Assembly: GCF_901933205.1 (NCBI RefSeq)
Contig: NC_044581.1
Location: 15,035,501-15,099,500, forward strand
Origin: Camarhynchus parvulus
Taxonomy: Eukaryota; Chordata; Aves; Passeriformes; Thraupidae
Direction: 5' to 3'
Length of the DNA stretch: 64,000 bases
This document shows, one piece after another, positions 7,050-19,300 of the stretch (the stretch's first letter is position 1; each line of letters opens with the position of its first letter). The notes below the pieces were generated by a model, which worked only from the letters and a program-made list of their open reading frames with translations, was not told where the DNA came from and did no database searches. The translations under genes and the position numbers were made by a program.

Positions 7050-8042
7050 GGCTGTGGCTGCTCTGTCTCCTTCACTGGAGTTTCAGCTCTGTGGAGCCCA
7101 CCCCCTTTGATGCAGAATCACACTATATGTTTCTGAAAGAAGCTGCTGCCCATTGTTCGAAGATGTGAAATTCAAAGTCCTGGTCTTTTCTGGTTTGTAC
7201 TCAAGGGAAAAAAATAATAATGGGCTTTTAAAACAATAAAACATCAATGTATTTTAAACATGACCATGTCAGGCTCAAAAATGTTTTTCAAAAGCATATC
7301 CATTTGTTTAATTTGAATAAGAACATACTTAATTTCATGGTCATTTGGTTAAAGCAGTTATTTTTATTAATGTGTTATTGAGCTGGAGGCTGAGGGCACT
7401 GGTCAGTTTGCTACTGTATAACTCACTCGCTTGGAGAATGAAGTCTTGCAGTACAAAGGGGAAAACTCGGATGTGCTATTTAGCCATCACAATGGTATAT
7501 TTGATCTGTGTTCTTATTTTATTCAAAGTAAGAAGGGGAAAAAACAAACGCTCAGACTGCTGATTTCTGCAGAAAAAATCCGCAAATGAACTGTTCTATT
7601 AGCACAAATGTACAAAAGTCTTTAGAACCTCTCTCTTCAAAAGCATAATTAGGTATTTATTTCAGACATACTAACATCTTTGCAGTAGCTAATAAGATGC
7701 AGCCCATTTGAATATTAATATAATAAATGATTAAATTAAACAGCAAGATTCAGACTCAGAAATAGCCTTTATAGGTCCCAGGGGGTCACTAAAACTGTAT
7801 TCCATTTCTTCCTACAGTTAACATAGTACAAGGGACATGAATGCGTAAAGCAATATTTGTCTTATGAAACATGGAGTTTTATATTGTGCTATTCAGTTTT
7901 ATTACTCCACAGTTTGAAGCTGAGGCCTGTGATGAAGTCACCATGCTGGGACCCAACAGCAACTCTTCCTGTTTCAGTGCTTTTTGGCATCAAAGTGACG
8001 CATCGTTGCTTTGGCAGAGGCAAACCTCATGGCAGGCTACAT
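7050..8042. other. Host flank, no gene seen
   Basis: The first 60-80 bases are GC-rich and may still be proviral. From about 7110 the sequence turns AT-rich and looks unique. Only short chance frames occur and no repeat family is recognised. Confidence 0.6.
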
Positions 8043-8119
8043 ATAAATAGGTTAACACATAAATAGGTTAACAACGTTGGCGTGTGATAAACTAATAGCA
8101 ACACACACACACACACACA
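8043..8119. repeat. 16-bp tandem duplication followed by an (AC)n microsatellite
   Basis: ATAAATAGGTTAACA(C/A) occurs twice back to back (8043-8058 and 8059-8074). A perfect (AC)10 tract follows at 8100-8119. The two are separated by 25 ordinary bases. Confidence 0.85.
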
Positions 8120-8480
8120 AAAGTTGCTGTAAAGTAAAATGGCTGAGGAATTTTTCATCTGTACATTATTATGTATTTATTATTAATAATATGTACCAAA
8201 TAACGTGCAGAATTATTACCAACGGCACGAGGATGATAGGTTAGGCTTATTTTTTTTCCACTGTACACCAGATAAAAGAAAAATAGGCAAAGCAGGCAAT
8301 TATAATTGGCCATTATTCCAATAAAGGTGGTTCCCTTCTCAAATTAGTCCATGAAAACTGCACACTCTCCAAATCCCATGAACCTGAGAGGTGTTAATAA
8401 ACATCTGGTCATGGTTTTTGCTTAATTAGCAATCCCTAGTTTGGACTGAAGTCTGTTTATGTAAAACAAAACACACGTAT

Positions 8481-8533
8481 GCACACGCACACACACACAC
8501 ACTCTCCACTCTCTCTCGCCCCCCCCACCCCCT
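8481..8533. repeat. (CA)n microsatellite with CT- and C-rich tail
   Basis: An alternating CA tract at about 8481-8502 passes into CT-rich sequence and then a C-rich run near 8519-8533. It is low-complexity sequence. Confidence 0.8.
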
Positions 8534-10083
8534 CATAACAATAACAAAAAAAAGAGGTTTTTGTTTCATGAGCCACAGCCCTTCAGCAGTCCAAACCAGC
8601 TTCTTGTAAGTGCTCGGTGGGAGAATTGGATTTTTAAGTCTTACCATTTGTCAACACCGCAGAATAAAATGAAAGCTATTTGGATTTGTCTGTTTCTGTT
8701 CATTTTACCAGACTAATGTCACCTCAATCAGCCCTACAAAATCCTGGTATTTTATTGGAAACTAAATTACCATTTTTAAATGCAAAAAGAAATTGCGTGC
8801 TTACTACAGGTTACTGAAAAATGCCATGTTATTATTCTTAGCATCCAAAATCTTACAGCACCATCTCTCTAAGGAGCAGCATTGGCAGGGAGGTAATGGA
8901 TAAACATGCAACTGTGCTTGCAAGACTATACTGTCTAAATTAGATAAAAGAAAAGTAGGAAGAAAACTCCAAGATAAGTGGTACAAAGTAAATCAAAACA
9001 AATCATCTTACCAAACTTTATTCGCATCTGATACCATTTTTAGAAATTAAGGTCAGTTTTGTGGAACTAATAGGGAGTTACACCTATATATCTTGGGCAC
9101 CATGACAATGCTTGAGAGGAAGATTTATACACTATGGTTGCAGATGCAGAAGAAAGATATGAGAGATCAAATGGAAGTGCATGATAACAAATGAAAAATG
9201 GTCCCCACAGCCCATAAATTAATTGAGAAAAGAAGGTTGTCATTATTTGAACATGCTTTAAAATAAGGTATGGGGTCCAGATGGCAGAGAATAGATAGGC
9301 CAACAAAGTTTGAGTAATTGATGACTTAAAAATAAAACAAGATCTTAAAGAAATGAATCACGTTGGGAGAGTTAGAGGAGGAATATTAGATGAAAAACAC
9401 AAAAACTCTTCGAAACTTCAGAGCAAAAATCAAAGTATAGGAAAACAGACACATTTTTTCGTGAAGGATCTAAATAAATGTAAGTAATAAATATTTCAGG
9501 CAGCAATTGTATCCCCATTAAGGACACTTTTCTATTGTCATTTCATTAACCTATTCAGCTTTGTTTTCACAATTTTATTTCTCCTTTTTTTTTTTCCCCT
9601 TTTGCAGTCTAAGTTTTTTTGGAATGAACTGAGAGGAATTAGCAAAGGCTGTGCTATAAAAATCACAATTACCATTTCTGCTCCCAACACTGTCGTTAGC
9701 TCATGGGGTCACTGCAGAGAGCCCTTTGGTAAACAGTGACACATTTCCAGAGCTTATTGTCTGCATTTACAGTGCCTGATACCCAACAACACAGCCTGTG
9801 CTGGTTAAACCCAAACCCTCCTTTGCTTTCCAGTTTAGTGGGTTCAGACAGGTCAAGGAGGAAGTGACAACACTCACATGTGTCTGATTCCATGTTTTTT
9901 TGCTTTCTCTCTTAATCTTTCTTCCCCTTTTTCCATTCTGAAGGGGTGGCAGCATGTAGCATTAAATGGTACTTCAATGTTATGCAATGCCAGGTAATAA
10001 ATAAATAAACTATGCACAGTTTTATTATTTTTGCCTTTAAAATGTCGCCCATCTGTCCATGAAGGGGATGTAAATATCTGCAT
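8534..10083. other. AT-rich host DNA, no gene seen
   Basis: No frame of convincing length or family similarity is found. A T run ending in C lies near 9587-9600. The rest looks like unique non-coding sequence. Confidence 0.55.
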
Positions 10084-10165
10084 GGGGGCAGGTGAGTGTG
10101 TCTGCCAGGAGGTGTGTGTGTATATGTATATCTGCACTGTGTGTCTGTGTGTATGCATGTGTGCA
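10084..10165. repeat. Imperfect TG-rich repeat
   Basis: The stretch is dominated by TG/GTGT steps broken by TATATG and CTGCAC. It explains the overlapping cysteine-, valine- and histidine-rich frames on both strands, which are not genes. Confidence 0.75.
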
Positions 10166-10352
10166 TTTTCCATATTTATCGCTTTTCAGTACATTAGAGC
10201 ATTTAGTACTTTGGAAGGCACTCATCCAAACAGAGCTCCATGTAAATGCACTGTGTACAAGCCAAGAAAGAACAGCTCCAGGCTGATAGAAACCTCAGAA
10301 GTATGTTAAATCATAGTACTCAACTGTTCCTCATTAGAACACTCCTCATTTC

Positions 10353-10391
10353 TTTTTTTTTTTTTTCTCTTCCACTTAAAAAAAAAAAAAA
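10353..10391. repeat. T14-spacer-A14 inverted homopolymer pair
   Basis: Fourteen T (10353-10366), an 11-base spacer and fourteen A (10378-10391) form a perfect potential hairpin. Confidence 0.85.
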
Positions 10392-13300
10392 TGTTTTCTC
10401 AAAGCCGCTTACTTTGACGCTGCACTCTAGGAGCATATTATGAATATTCAGATTGGAAATAGAGCACCATCTAATAATGTGGAACACAAAGGAACCCTGA
10501 AATGTATTCAGCCTCTTATTTACATTGTTATGAGAGATATTGCATTATCAAACAATGGCTCCATTCCACACTGTATCTGTTACCCCTTGCATTAAGGCTC
10601 CTTGGGAACTTATTATTGATGACAAAAATGCAGCTAATGAGGGACTGCAGAGTTACTAAATGTATAGGTAAGCTATATTGCCTATAAGAAGGATAGCCCT
10701 GAAGGAAAAAACATCAAAGCCCGAGAGCTGATTTGTTCAGAAGTGCAACTGAGATGGGAAGAAAAGCAAACTTGGGGACCTTCCCATCATGGCACACAAT
10801 GATGTCATTAAGGTGCATTAATCTCAAGGAGGATCTATGCAGGGAAACTAAAACGTGACCCTCGGTGCAGAAGGAAAGCAAAAAAGGCTTGGAAATATTC
10901 AGGAGGCAGAAATAGGAGGCAACAAACATTTCAAGGGAAAGATAGTTGCCAGCAGGATTGATTTGAATACTGGAAGTGGTGATTTATTTTTCATGCTTTT
11001 CATAAAGAGCAGAGATCCTTTCTTTGCCCCGCTCTCCCCCTCGCTCCCTGCGCGGCGGGAGGAAAGATGGGATGAGGCTCGCCGTGCCCAGTGAGCAATG
11101 GCTGCCCTTTCCCAGACACCACAAATGAATACAGGCTGGTGGAGAGACCAATTCCAACACTTTACCAGGAGAGTATAAAGAAATGGCATAATCCACGTTC
11201 TTTGCATTTGTAACAGAAGAGAGGGAAAAAAGGACAATTTCATTAAAAGTCCAGCCTCTGTAAAGAGAATGTTAAATAGTTTCATACCCAAAACCCAAAC
11301 TGCTTTGAATGCAAGTCCTGCTTTGCCCTTAACTGAAATGAAATTTCACAAATCCGGCTGTACATAGAGAAAGAAAATGAAAGACAAAATATTTACTCAT
11401 GGACTCAATAGTCCCCTTTTTAAAAGGGAGGGGGTTTACTATTGATTTTTTAACAATATAAATTTAGCATATTTCACATGATCCATTACATTCCTTAGAA
11501 CCATTAAGATGCAGTTTACATGATTTATTCAGAATAAGGTCCACTTTTAGCTATATTTAAGTCTCCTATTTGTTATTTAACATGTGTTTAATGTTTTTTG
11601 TCCCTGCTGTGCACAGCTGCAAGCTGCTATTTTTTGGCAATTTTTGTGACTGTGAAGTGATTTGTGTCTTTGAATCTCACCTTTCTATTCTATGGCCTGC
11701 TGTTTTGATTTTTTTCTAAACTTTAAGAAATAAGTTGCACTGTGTTATGACCTTTACTTCGCTTCATGGACGTAAACAAGAAGTCTAAAAGCACCATTAA
11801 AAATCATGGCAGGTATCCTTATGGGGTAGCTACAAGGACACATATGTAATTGATTTAGCATTCTGTGACACTGTAATTCAAAGCAGTTTAAGGAAAGCCT
11901 TCTAAAAATCCAGTAATGACACAGAAAATACTAATTGAGAGCTGGCAAACACTTCACTCACCACTTACAGACCAGGCACATAAATCCTCCATAGCAGCAA
12001 ACCTTCCATATTGGACAACTTTTTGAAGATTTTTTCTGTTGATCTCAAGTAGGAAAAATCTGACCAGAAAAGAAGTTGTTATTATTTTACAATATGTTTA
12101 AAATATGCTTTTTATTTTTAAAAAGCATAAAGTAGAGTGTGATGCTGAAGTGCATCAGATAGATACAAATTATTGCAGGGAGTTTTGGAGCAAAAGAAAC
12201 ATAAGGATCCTTGTATTTCAACTGGTTTCCCAGGCACAAAACTTTTGAAAAGCAATAATAATGAATGATGGCAAAGCATGACAGCTAGAGCAGTGTAATT
12301 GTCCTCTTTTTTTGGTGTTAAATGGGACTTCCCAAAACACGCCCACGAGCAGTTGTGAAAGTTGTCTAAAATGCCATGAATCCATCTCCAGTCCCAGTAT
12401 TTCAGTGCCATGGCCACGACCTGGGCTCCCCAGCACCCCTCACCTCTCCTTCCACTCCTTCTCCTTTGGCCACCCCTTGATTTTGAGGCAGTGAATCAGG
12501 ATCTCTCCTGCACATTGGAACAGACATAGAATTCATGGACAATGAATGTGCAATGTTCACATAATGATCTAGAAAGGCAGCCAGCAGTGCATGATGCATG
12601 CGCTGGTACCTATTCCTATTTTATGTGGGGTAAAATGGCAGTGCTCTGTGGTGTGCTGAGGTCTCAGAGATGTGTGCTGGTGAGCCACTCTCTCATTTGG
12701 AAGGTTCATATTGCCCATCACCAGGAAATCTAAGGAAAGTCAAACACTCACTGTTGGGTATATTGGAGGCATTTGTTGTTGCTCTTTATGATATCTCTGT
12801 ATAATTTCAGTGTCTATCAAACTGCTACTTTAATTGATAGGAGAGCATTTCCCCCTAACAATTTGAAGCAAATATAGTAGGTAAAAATTCCTGTATCAAT
12901 TTGAATGCATTTACCTGTAAGTGGCAAACTTAGTAACTTCATTTATCTGATTTTAATGAAAATTGAAAATGCACTGCTATATGACTTTAAGAAAAAAAGT
13001 AAAATATAAGTTATTACTGTTTGATATATGTTCCCCATCCTTTTATAGGATCTATAAGAGAAAGCCATGTTGAAACAGTTTAATGCAATGCCTTTAACTT
13101 ATCTAAACCACATTCAACTGACTGCACTGGGAAAATTGAATCTTTTTCCTCACAATCTTAGTGACATGAAAAATATATAATACGGTAAATGATTAATGCA
13201 GTTATAAACTATACCTGAGATAAGATTTAAGTATTCATATTTCTATCATGTTAATACAACACGATAAACCCATGAAGCAAACTTGACCATAGCATTTGTT

Positions 13301-15152
13301 ATTCTGTCCAGTGTTCAATTATTCTTTGTCCAAATACAATTTAGGAGCTTGCTGGAATACATTCTCTGGGTACAAAGCATTATGTGCTACAGTAAGATAA
13401 TCAAAGGAGTGGTCAGCAACTGCAGACCTCAATCCAGTATATGCAGAGTTGCAAAATAAAAGGGAGCCCAGAACATAACCCCATGCATATTTTCTCTTTT
13501 TTTAATTTTGGTTGTCCAGAATATGTCATTAACACATAAAAGCATTATTTTTTCCTTGCTTCTAACTTTTCACTGAAAGCTTTATATTTTTAGGCAAACC
13601 TAAATTGACATAATCACAGATGTGCTTAGCAACTACCAAGACAATTTCAAACCACGTCGCTTTAATAACTAACCTCTTCTAATTTCTGCAGGAAGGGTCA
13701 AATTCTGCCCATGGGAAACATGTGTAAAACTCTGAATGATACCAAGAGAAGAAATGAGACCACACTGATGACTGCTTTGATGCTTGGATGGGCATTTTAT
13801 CACAAGGATCTTGTGCCTCCATGTAAATAATGGCCAATTGTCCTGCAGACAGGCAGCGAGCCTAGCAGGAAATCACACAGCTGCAAGATGGGGGAAATCT
13901 GTGGATCTGTCTCAGCAGCTCTGCAGGGGGTTACCTCAACTAACCCCATCGCAAAATGAGTATGAGACTTCATTTTCAAAGGTGCATTGATGCCCTTGAA
14001 TGACAGGCGAGATAATTTTGAAATTGGATCAGATAATTCATAAAGTGATGAAGTTTTTTGCAAGTTTAACAGAGCTTTGTGCAAGGGGTTGGAGTAGGTG
14101 ATATCCAGAGGTCCCAGACAATCTGAATTATTCCATGATTCACTGACTGCAGCCCTTGTCATCACTGGTTTAAAGTACCTGCAGCTCGGGGCTCTTGTCC
14201 CCAGTTCCAGCCACGAACTCACCATCCACGTGTGGGGACAGGTCAGATGTCTCTCATGCTGTGGTGACCCACTTTAACCATGTTTAGACTGGAGTCTCCT
14301 CAGGGCCAACTGAAATTCCTTTGAGCTCTCTGAAATATTGGTGCTTTCTGAGCTGTAATTGGTAGTAAAAGATAGAGGTACCCTTAAGAGTTACTCAGAA
14401 AATAATGCTGAAGATGAGCAGATTTAACAACGAACTTTTTTTTTTTTCTCAAAGCTTTCATTGAAAAATTAAATTGCCAGGAGTTCTACTGTTTTATTTG
14501 CCCCCCAACTCAGCTGTCAGCTGAAGAGCTTTTGATGAAAACGTATTTTTGAAATGAGTACAGAAGCCAGCTGGGACGGCCAGGCAAGGCCCTTTGCTAA
14601 GCTAATCTGTCACTGCTAAGGTTTGGATGGGGACACATGCAGGATGATCTGAGCTTTGCCTAGCTTTCAGAATGGTAGGTAAGCTTAATAGCCATATTTT
14701 AAATAATACTGCTACACTATATCACATTGCAAATATGCCCTGTAATCAAAAGGGAAAAAAAGCAAGGAGCTGACAGAACTAGAATAGAATAGAATACAAT
14801 ACACCTCTCTGGGTGGAGTTATTTTATTTTCCCAAAAGGAGCCACAAACTCTTCTTTAATTAAATAGGCCTTAAGAACAGCATCAAAAATGATAAGCAGA
14901 AATTAAATACTTCCCACTACTTGTTAAAAATTTGAGTACGCTGTAATAATTCTTTATTTCCATGACATTAATTTTATGGGCTCATTCACTTTCTATTTGA
15001 TCAGAACTTCTGCATATAATAGTTACCAGCATTTCAAACAAGAAATCATAGATGACTGGATATATACCAGGATAGTCACTATTGTAGGGGTAATGCTGGA
15101 AATGGGACATTTTTATTAAGAATAGAAAAAACTGACGCGATTTTTAAAATAT
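10392..15152. other. AT-rich host DNA, no gene seen
   Basis: No exon or repeat family is recognised. A small CpG-containing patch lies near 11026-11085 and does not meet island length. A 26-base hairpin with 10-bp arms (TATGCTTTTT and its complement) spans 12104-12129. A short TAGAA repeat lies near 14780-14797. Confidence 0.5.
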
Positions 15153-15409
15153 GACAGGATGAGAGGCCTCAAGCTGCACCAGGAGAGGTCCAGGCTGGTC
15201 ATGAGAAGGAATTTCTTCATGGAAAGGGTGGTTAAACATTGGAAGGGGCTGTCCAGGGAGGTGGTGGAGTCCCCATCCCTGGAGGTGTTCACAGAACCAC
15301 TGGACGTGGCCCTCAGTGCTCTGGGCTGGGTGACAAGATAAGGATGGACAAAAGTTTGAATCTTTGATCTTGGAGGTCTTTTCCAGCTCAAGTGTTTCTA
15401 TGATTCTTA
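15153..15409 (+). mobile_element. CR1 LINE, 3'-end fragment
   Basis: The fragment reads through the typical end of avian CR1 elements: 'aggagaggtccaggctgg', a following 'gtggtggagtccccatccct' block, 'ggaggtcttttccagctc', and the terminal TTCTATGATTCT close to the CR1 8-base tail repeat. The 5' part is truncated, as is usual for CR1. Divergence from the consensus looks moderate. It encodes nothing. Confidence 0.88.
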
Positions 15410-16240
15410 TTGGCCATCCCCAGCAGACAAACCCCATTATTGCTCTGATAAACCACAGTGCCACGTGCAGCTGTTTAATTAGGTATTGATACCAGCATTT
15501 GTTTCTATAGACACTGGTAGTTACTCCACTTGCATTTTTGTGTCTGTACTTTGATCTGTATATGCAAATCTGACCTGTGGTAAATATTTCATTTCTTTCA
15601 AGCATTCCTGATTTGCTTTTGTGCCTGTTGCAAAACTTCTAGAAACACAAATGGTTCCCTTTCCTGAGCAAGATGCGTCAAGTGTGTTCCTTTTTTAACA
15701 CATTTACATTCCTCAAGATTTCTACCTTGGTTTGTGCTACTCTTAGTGGAGGCAAACCCTTGCATAGAGACTTGACATCCTCACGGCAATCTCAGAACAA
15801 TTTCAAAACATGCCTATGGTAATCCTATTATCACACAAGCCTGCAATGAAAAAATTATCTCAGTGCAAGTCTGCAGTGACCCTCTGGAAGGCAATACCAC
15901 TCTAATGTGAGATTATACAGGTAAAATGAATTCAGTGAAAACACACACTGTGTTTGAATTTCAGTGTAGAGCCTCGATGAAATGACAAAACCAAGCTCAC
16001 CTTTATGCTAAATTATGTTTATGTTAAACGCAAAGATAGGGTGGGAGAAGCTGTGCCCAAAAGTCTTGCAGCAAGAGTGATGTAAAACACAAAGGAGTTC
16101 AAATAGCTCCAGAACAAAAGTCCAACTAATTTTCAGAAAAAAAACTTTAAAAGAATGGTTCAGGTGGGGTCAGTCTAGGGGGGTGCAATGGTAGCCCTGC
16201 TACCACCAGCAGCTGCCCAGGTACTCATTCAGCAGTGGAG
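15410..16240. other. Host DNA between CR1 and minisatellite, no gene seen
   Basis: The sequence looks unique, with only short chance frames and no repeat recognised. Confidence 0.5.
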
Positions 16241-16384
16241 CCTGCCACCTCTCTCTGCTGCCCTGCCCTGCCACCTCTGCTCTGCTACCCTGCCCTGCCA
16301 CCTCTGCCCTGCTGCCCTGCCCTGCCACCTCTCTCTGCTACCCTGCCCTGTCACCTCCCTCACCCTGCCCTGTCACCTCCCGCC
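16241..16384. repeat. GC-rich minisatellite, 26-27 bp unit
   Basis: The unit begins CTGCCACCTCT and ends CTACCCTGCC. Copies start at 16242, 16268, 16295, 16322 and 16348, and shorter decayed copies follow to about 16384. Nested CTGCC steps suggest expansion from a smaller motif. The 76-codon frame over it (16188-16418) is an effect of the repeat. Confidence 0.88.
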
Positions 16385-19300
16385 CATGGGCACCGTCCTC
16401 GGCATCTGTGAATCCTAAGCCACTTTAAGCCTTCCACCAACACATTCATGATTACTTTATTACGCCTTCCAACACTCAAAAGGGCAATGCAAAATCAGCA
16501 CTGAATTCATTAATTTACTAATTAAAAGATAAGAGAGGAACACATGAGCAACCTCTGGAAATGGTTGTGCAGAAGCACACACTCCATAAAACTCTGCAGC
16601 TCTCACCTCATCCTGTGAGGGCAGAAAGACCCAAAGGCTGGGACCCCATTCAGTGACTTTGGGCAAGGATGCAGTGATCTTTCTTCAGGGAAACAGAATC
16701 TTCCTTAGGCCTAATCTAGATTTTTATCTAGCCAAATCCAGTTATCACTGCACCCCAGCACACAGTACATTCCCAGGGGCAGCTGGGCACTGCTGAGGCC
16801 AAAGGAGATTTTGCTGGGCTGTCTTGCAGCATGACTGGGTGAGACAGGTCCCCCTGACCAGTGGCCTCAGAGAGCCACCTCATCTTCGGGAGGCACACTG
16901 CCAGATGTGGGAAATACAAGGGCATGGTACAATATTTTGGCCAGTGGTGGGTGGAATCAATATGCCCCAGCACTAAGAATGTAAAGTCAGGTATGCAGCC
17001 TGCACTAGTGGTTAAGCTACATCTTTTTTTATCATCAGTGGAGACTATAAATCCAATTCATTTGACCAATGCTAAGACTCTGTCTTAGCACAAACTGCCC
17101 TGTTTCACTCCACTGACTTTAAAGGGTAACTAGCTCAGACTTAATTGTCTAACTTTTAGACATCAGAGTCAAGGAAGATTAATATTATCTACCCAATATT
17201 CTATGGATGTCAAACTGAAATGAGCAAAAAATAAGGAGAGACTAGTCAAACTATTTCCCCTTTTGATAATTAGGAACTGCAAGATGTTTGCTTACAGAAT
17301 GTGCCTTTCAGAAATAACTTCAATAAATCTGTGAAGCTGTCAACTATTGCAGATGTTTTGTATCTACATCTGTAGGGATTTCATAACACTTATTAAAAAC
17401 CTTCACACATCTAGCTTGGGAAAAGCCCTTCTGGATGAAAAGGTGGTTTCCAGGGATAGCCTGTTCTCCTCAAGATTTTCACCTACTTTTTGGTTGGAAA
17501 GTTATGATTTTTCTGCTTTGAAACTGAGCTGCCTATTCAGTCTTGAAGTAAAGAGACAGGGAGAGTCCATAAACTTTAATTCTGTAATTAAGAATTATCT
17601 AGCATTGATGGGCACATTTGATGAACCATTTTAAGTCGCCCACAATCTGTCTTAAAGGCAGAAGTTGTCTGAAAGACTACAGGAGAGCTCTTTGTGGGTC
17701 CTGTCCTTCCCTCCCAAGAAAAGATGAATTGGATGTTTTCAAGGAGCATGGCTTGAGAGAGATCCAAGTTTGTTAAGAACAGGCCAAACAAAGTCCAAGT
17801 TCCTCACATCCAAATGATTTGCCCAGCCTACCAACACAGAGCAGTGAGAGAAAATCAAGGACAGCTTTCCTACATTATTGCTTTCACAAGTGTCTCAAAG
17901 TGATTGACAGCATTCATATTCTCATTATGGCATCTGCAGATAATGAGGTACCTAGGCACAGGAATATCCACTGCTTAAGCATGCCAGGAATATTATCACT
18001 GACGTTTGAGCAAAAACATTGCAATTCCACACAATACCTCTACATCTCCAAAACGTCAAAACACAGCCAGATGCTGGAGCCATGGCTGCTGAAATCACAT
18101 GGGTTAGCTGGTATATCTTGAAAGAATTATTATAAATGTAAGGTATCTATTTAGCTAGTCAGCTAAATAGTGGGTTTGAATTCTGCAGATAAGAGGAGGC
18201 TCCCCTCAGAATATAAAGACTCTCTCCCCTTCCTCTGTTAGAAATCTTTGTAATTTTCTATAAACAAGGCTCAAAAGCTGTCTCAAGTGCTGGGAGAAAG
18301 ACTTTCCTGAGTCAAGGAAGGAGTCTTATATTTCTAAGCTAAATGTCAGCTAAAACAACTCGCTCCCAGGGAAGGCAGGTAACGTGCAGTCTCAGACAGC
18401 TGAGATGGTCCTGCACCAATGGCTCAGGGCTAACTCTGCCATCATCCCGCTGGAATGTGACCTTTGGCATGTGACTTGGCCACAGCAATGCTCCCTTGCA
18501 CACCACCTAGTCAGCTGCCAGCCCCCAGGCCACATGCCCTTCACCCCGAGGAGGAGCTGGAAGGGGAGGACTGGCAGTCTGACTAACCAGGCACAAGCAA
18601 CACGCCCATGAGCTGCAGGATGTGTCTACAGCTTCTGAACACAGCAAGCTGCAGAAAAACACTTGAAATCTGGAAATTAGGCACAGAAACTCCTTTAACA
18701 TGCTGTTCCTATTCCTGGAAGGTGTGGAGGTCACATCTAGGAAAACAGTGCTACCAGTATCAACAGGGTTGCTCCAGCTGTGCTGAGCAGAGCACTGGGT
18801 GAGTGAGCTGCTGCAGGCTGCCTCAGGGAAAATGCTCTGAATGCATAACAGAGCCATGCTGGAAATGCACACCTCCTGTGCTCCCTCTCTTTGCAGCTGT
18901 CTGTAGAGGTGGAGAGGGCACTGCCAACACTGACTGCTCCCTCACCCTTGACTTGTGTGAGATGCTGATGCTGGAACCTGTGCCTTAACTAACTGCATCT
19001 TCCCCATTGTCACTCAGTGTTTTTATTGCCTTGGAATGACTTTTGAACACAGGTCTTTGAGCACATGCCTGGCATACGTGGCCTTAGGATGGGAAGCAGG
19101 CAGTGAGTTTTCTTAGGAGGAACAGCTTGTCCTTAGCCTGAAAGAAAGCAAGCAGGTGTTTGCATACATAGCAGAAAGGATGTCTCAGCACATCTTTGTG
19201 ATGTCTCTGGATGTTACAGCTGCCTTTTCCCCCTACTACACTTCTGCTGTTTGACCCTTGTCCCAGCTAAAAACACAGAACATGTTAGGTGCAAACTAAT

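Noticed and set aside
10031..10309. Cysteine/valine-rich and histidine/threonine-rich ORFs
   Set aside because: They are translations of the TG-rich repeat on the two strands.
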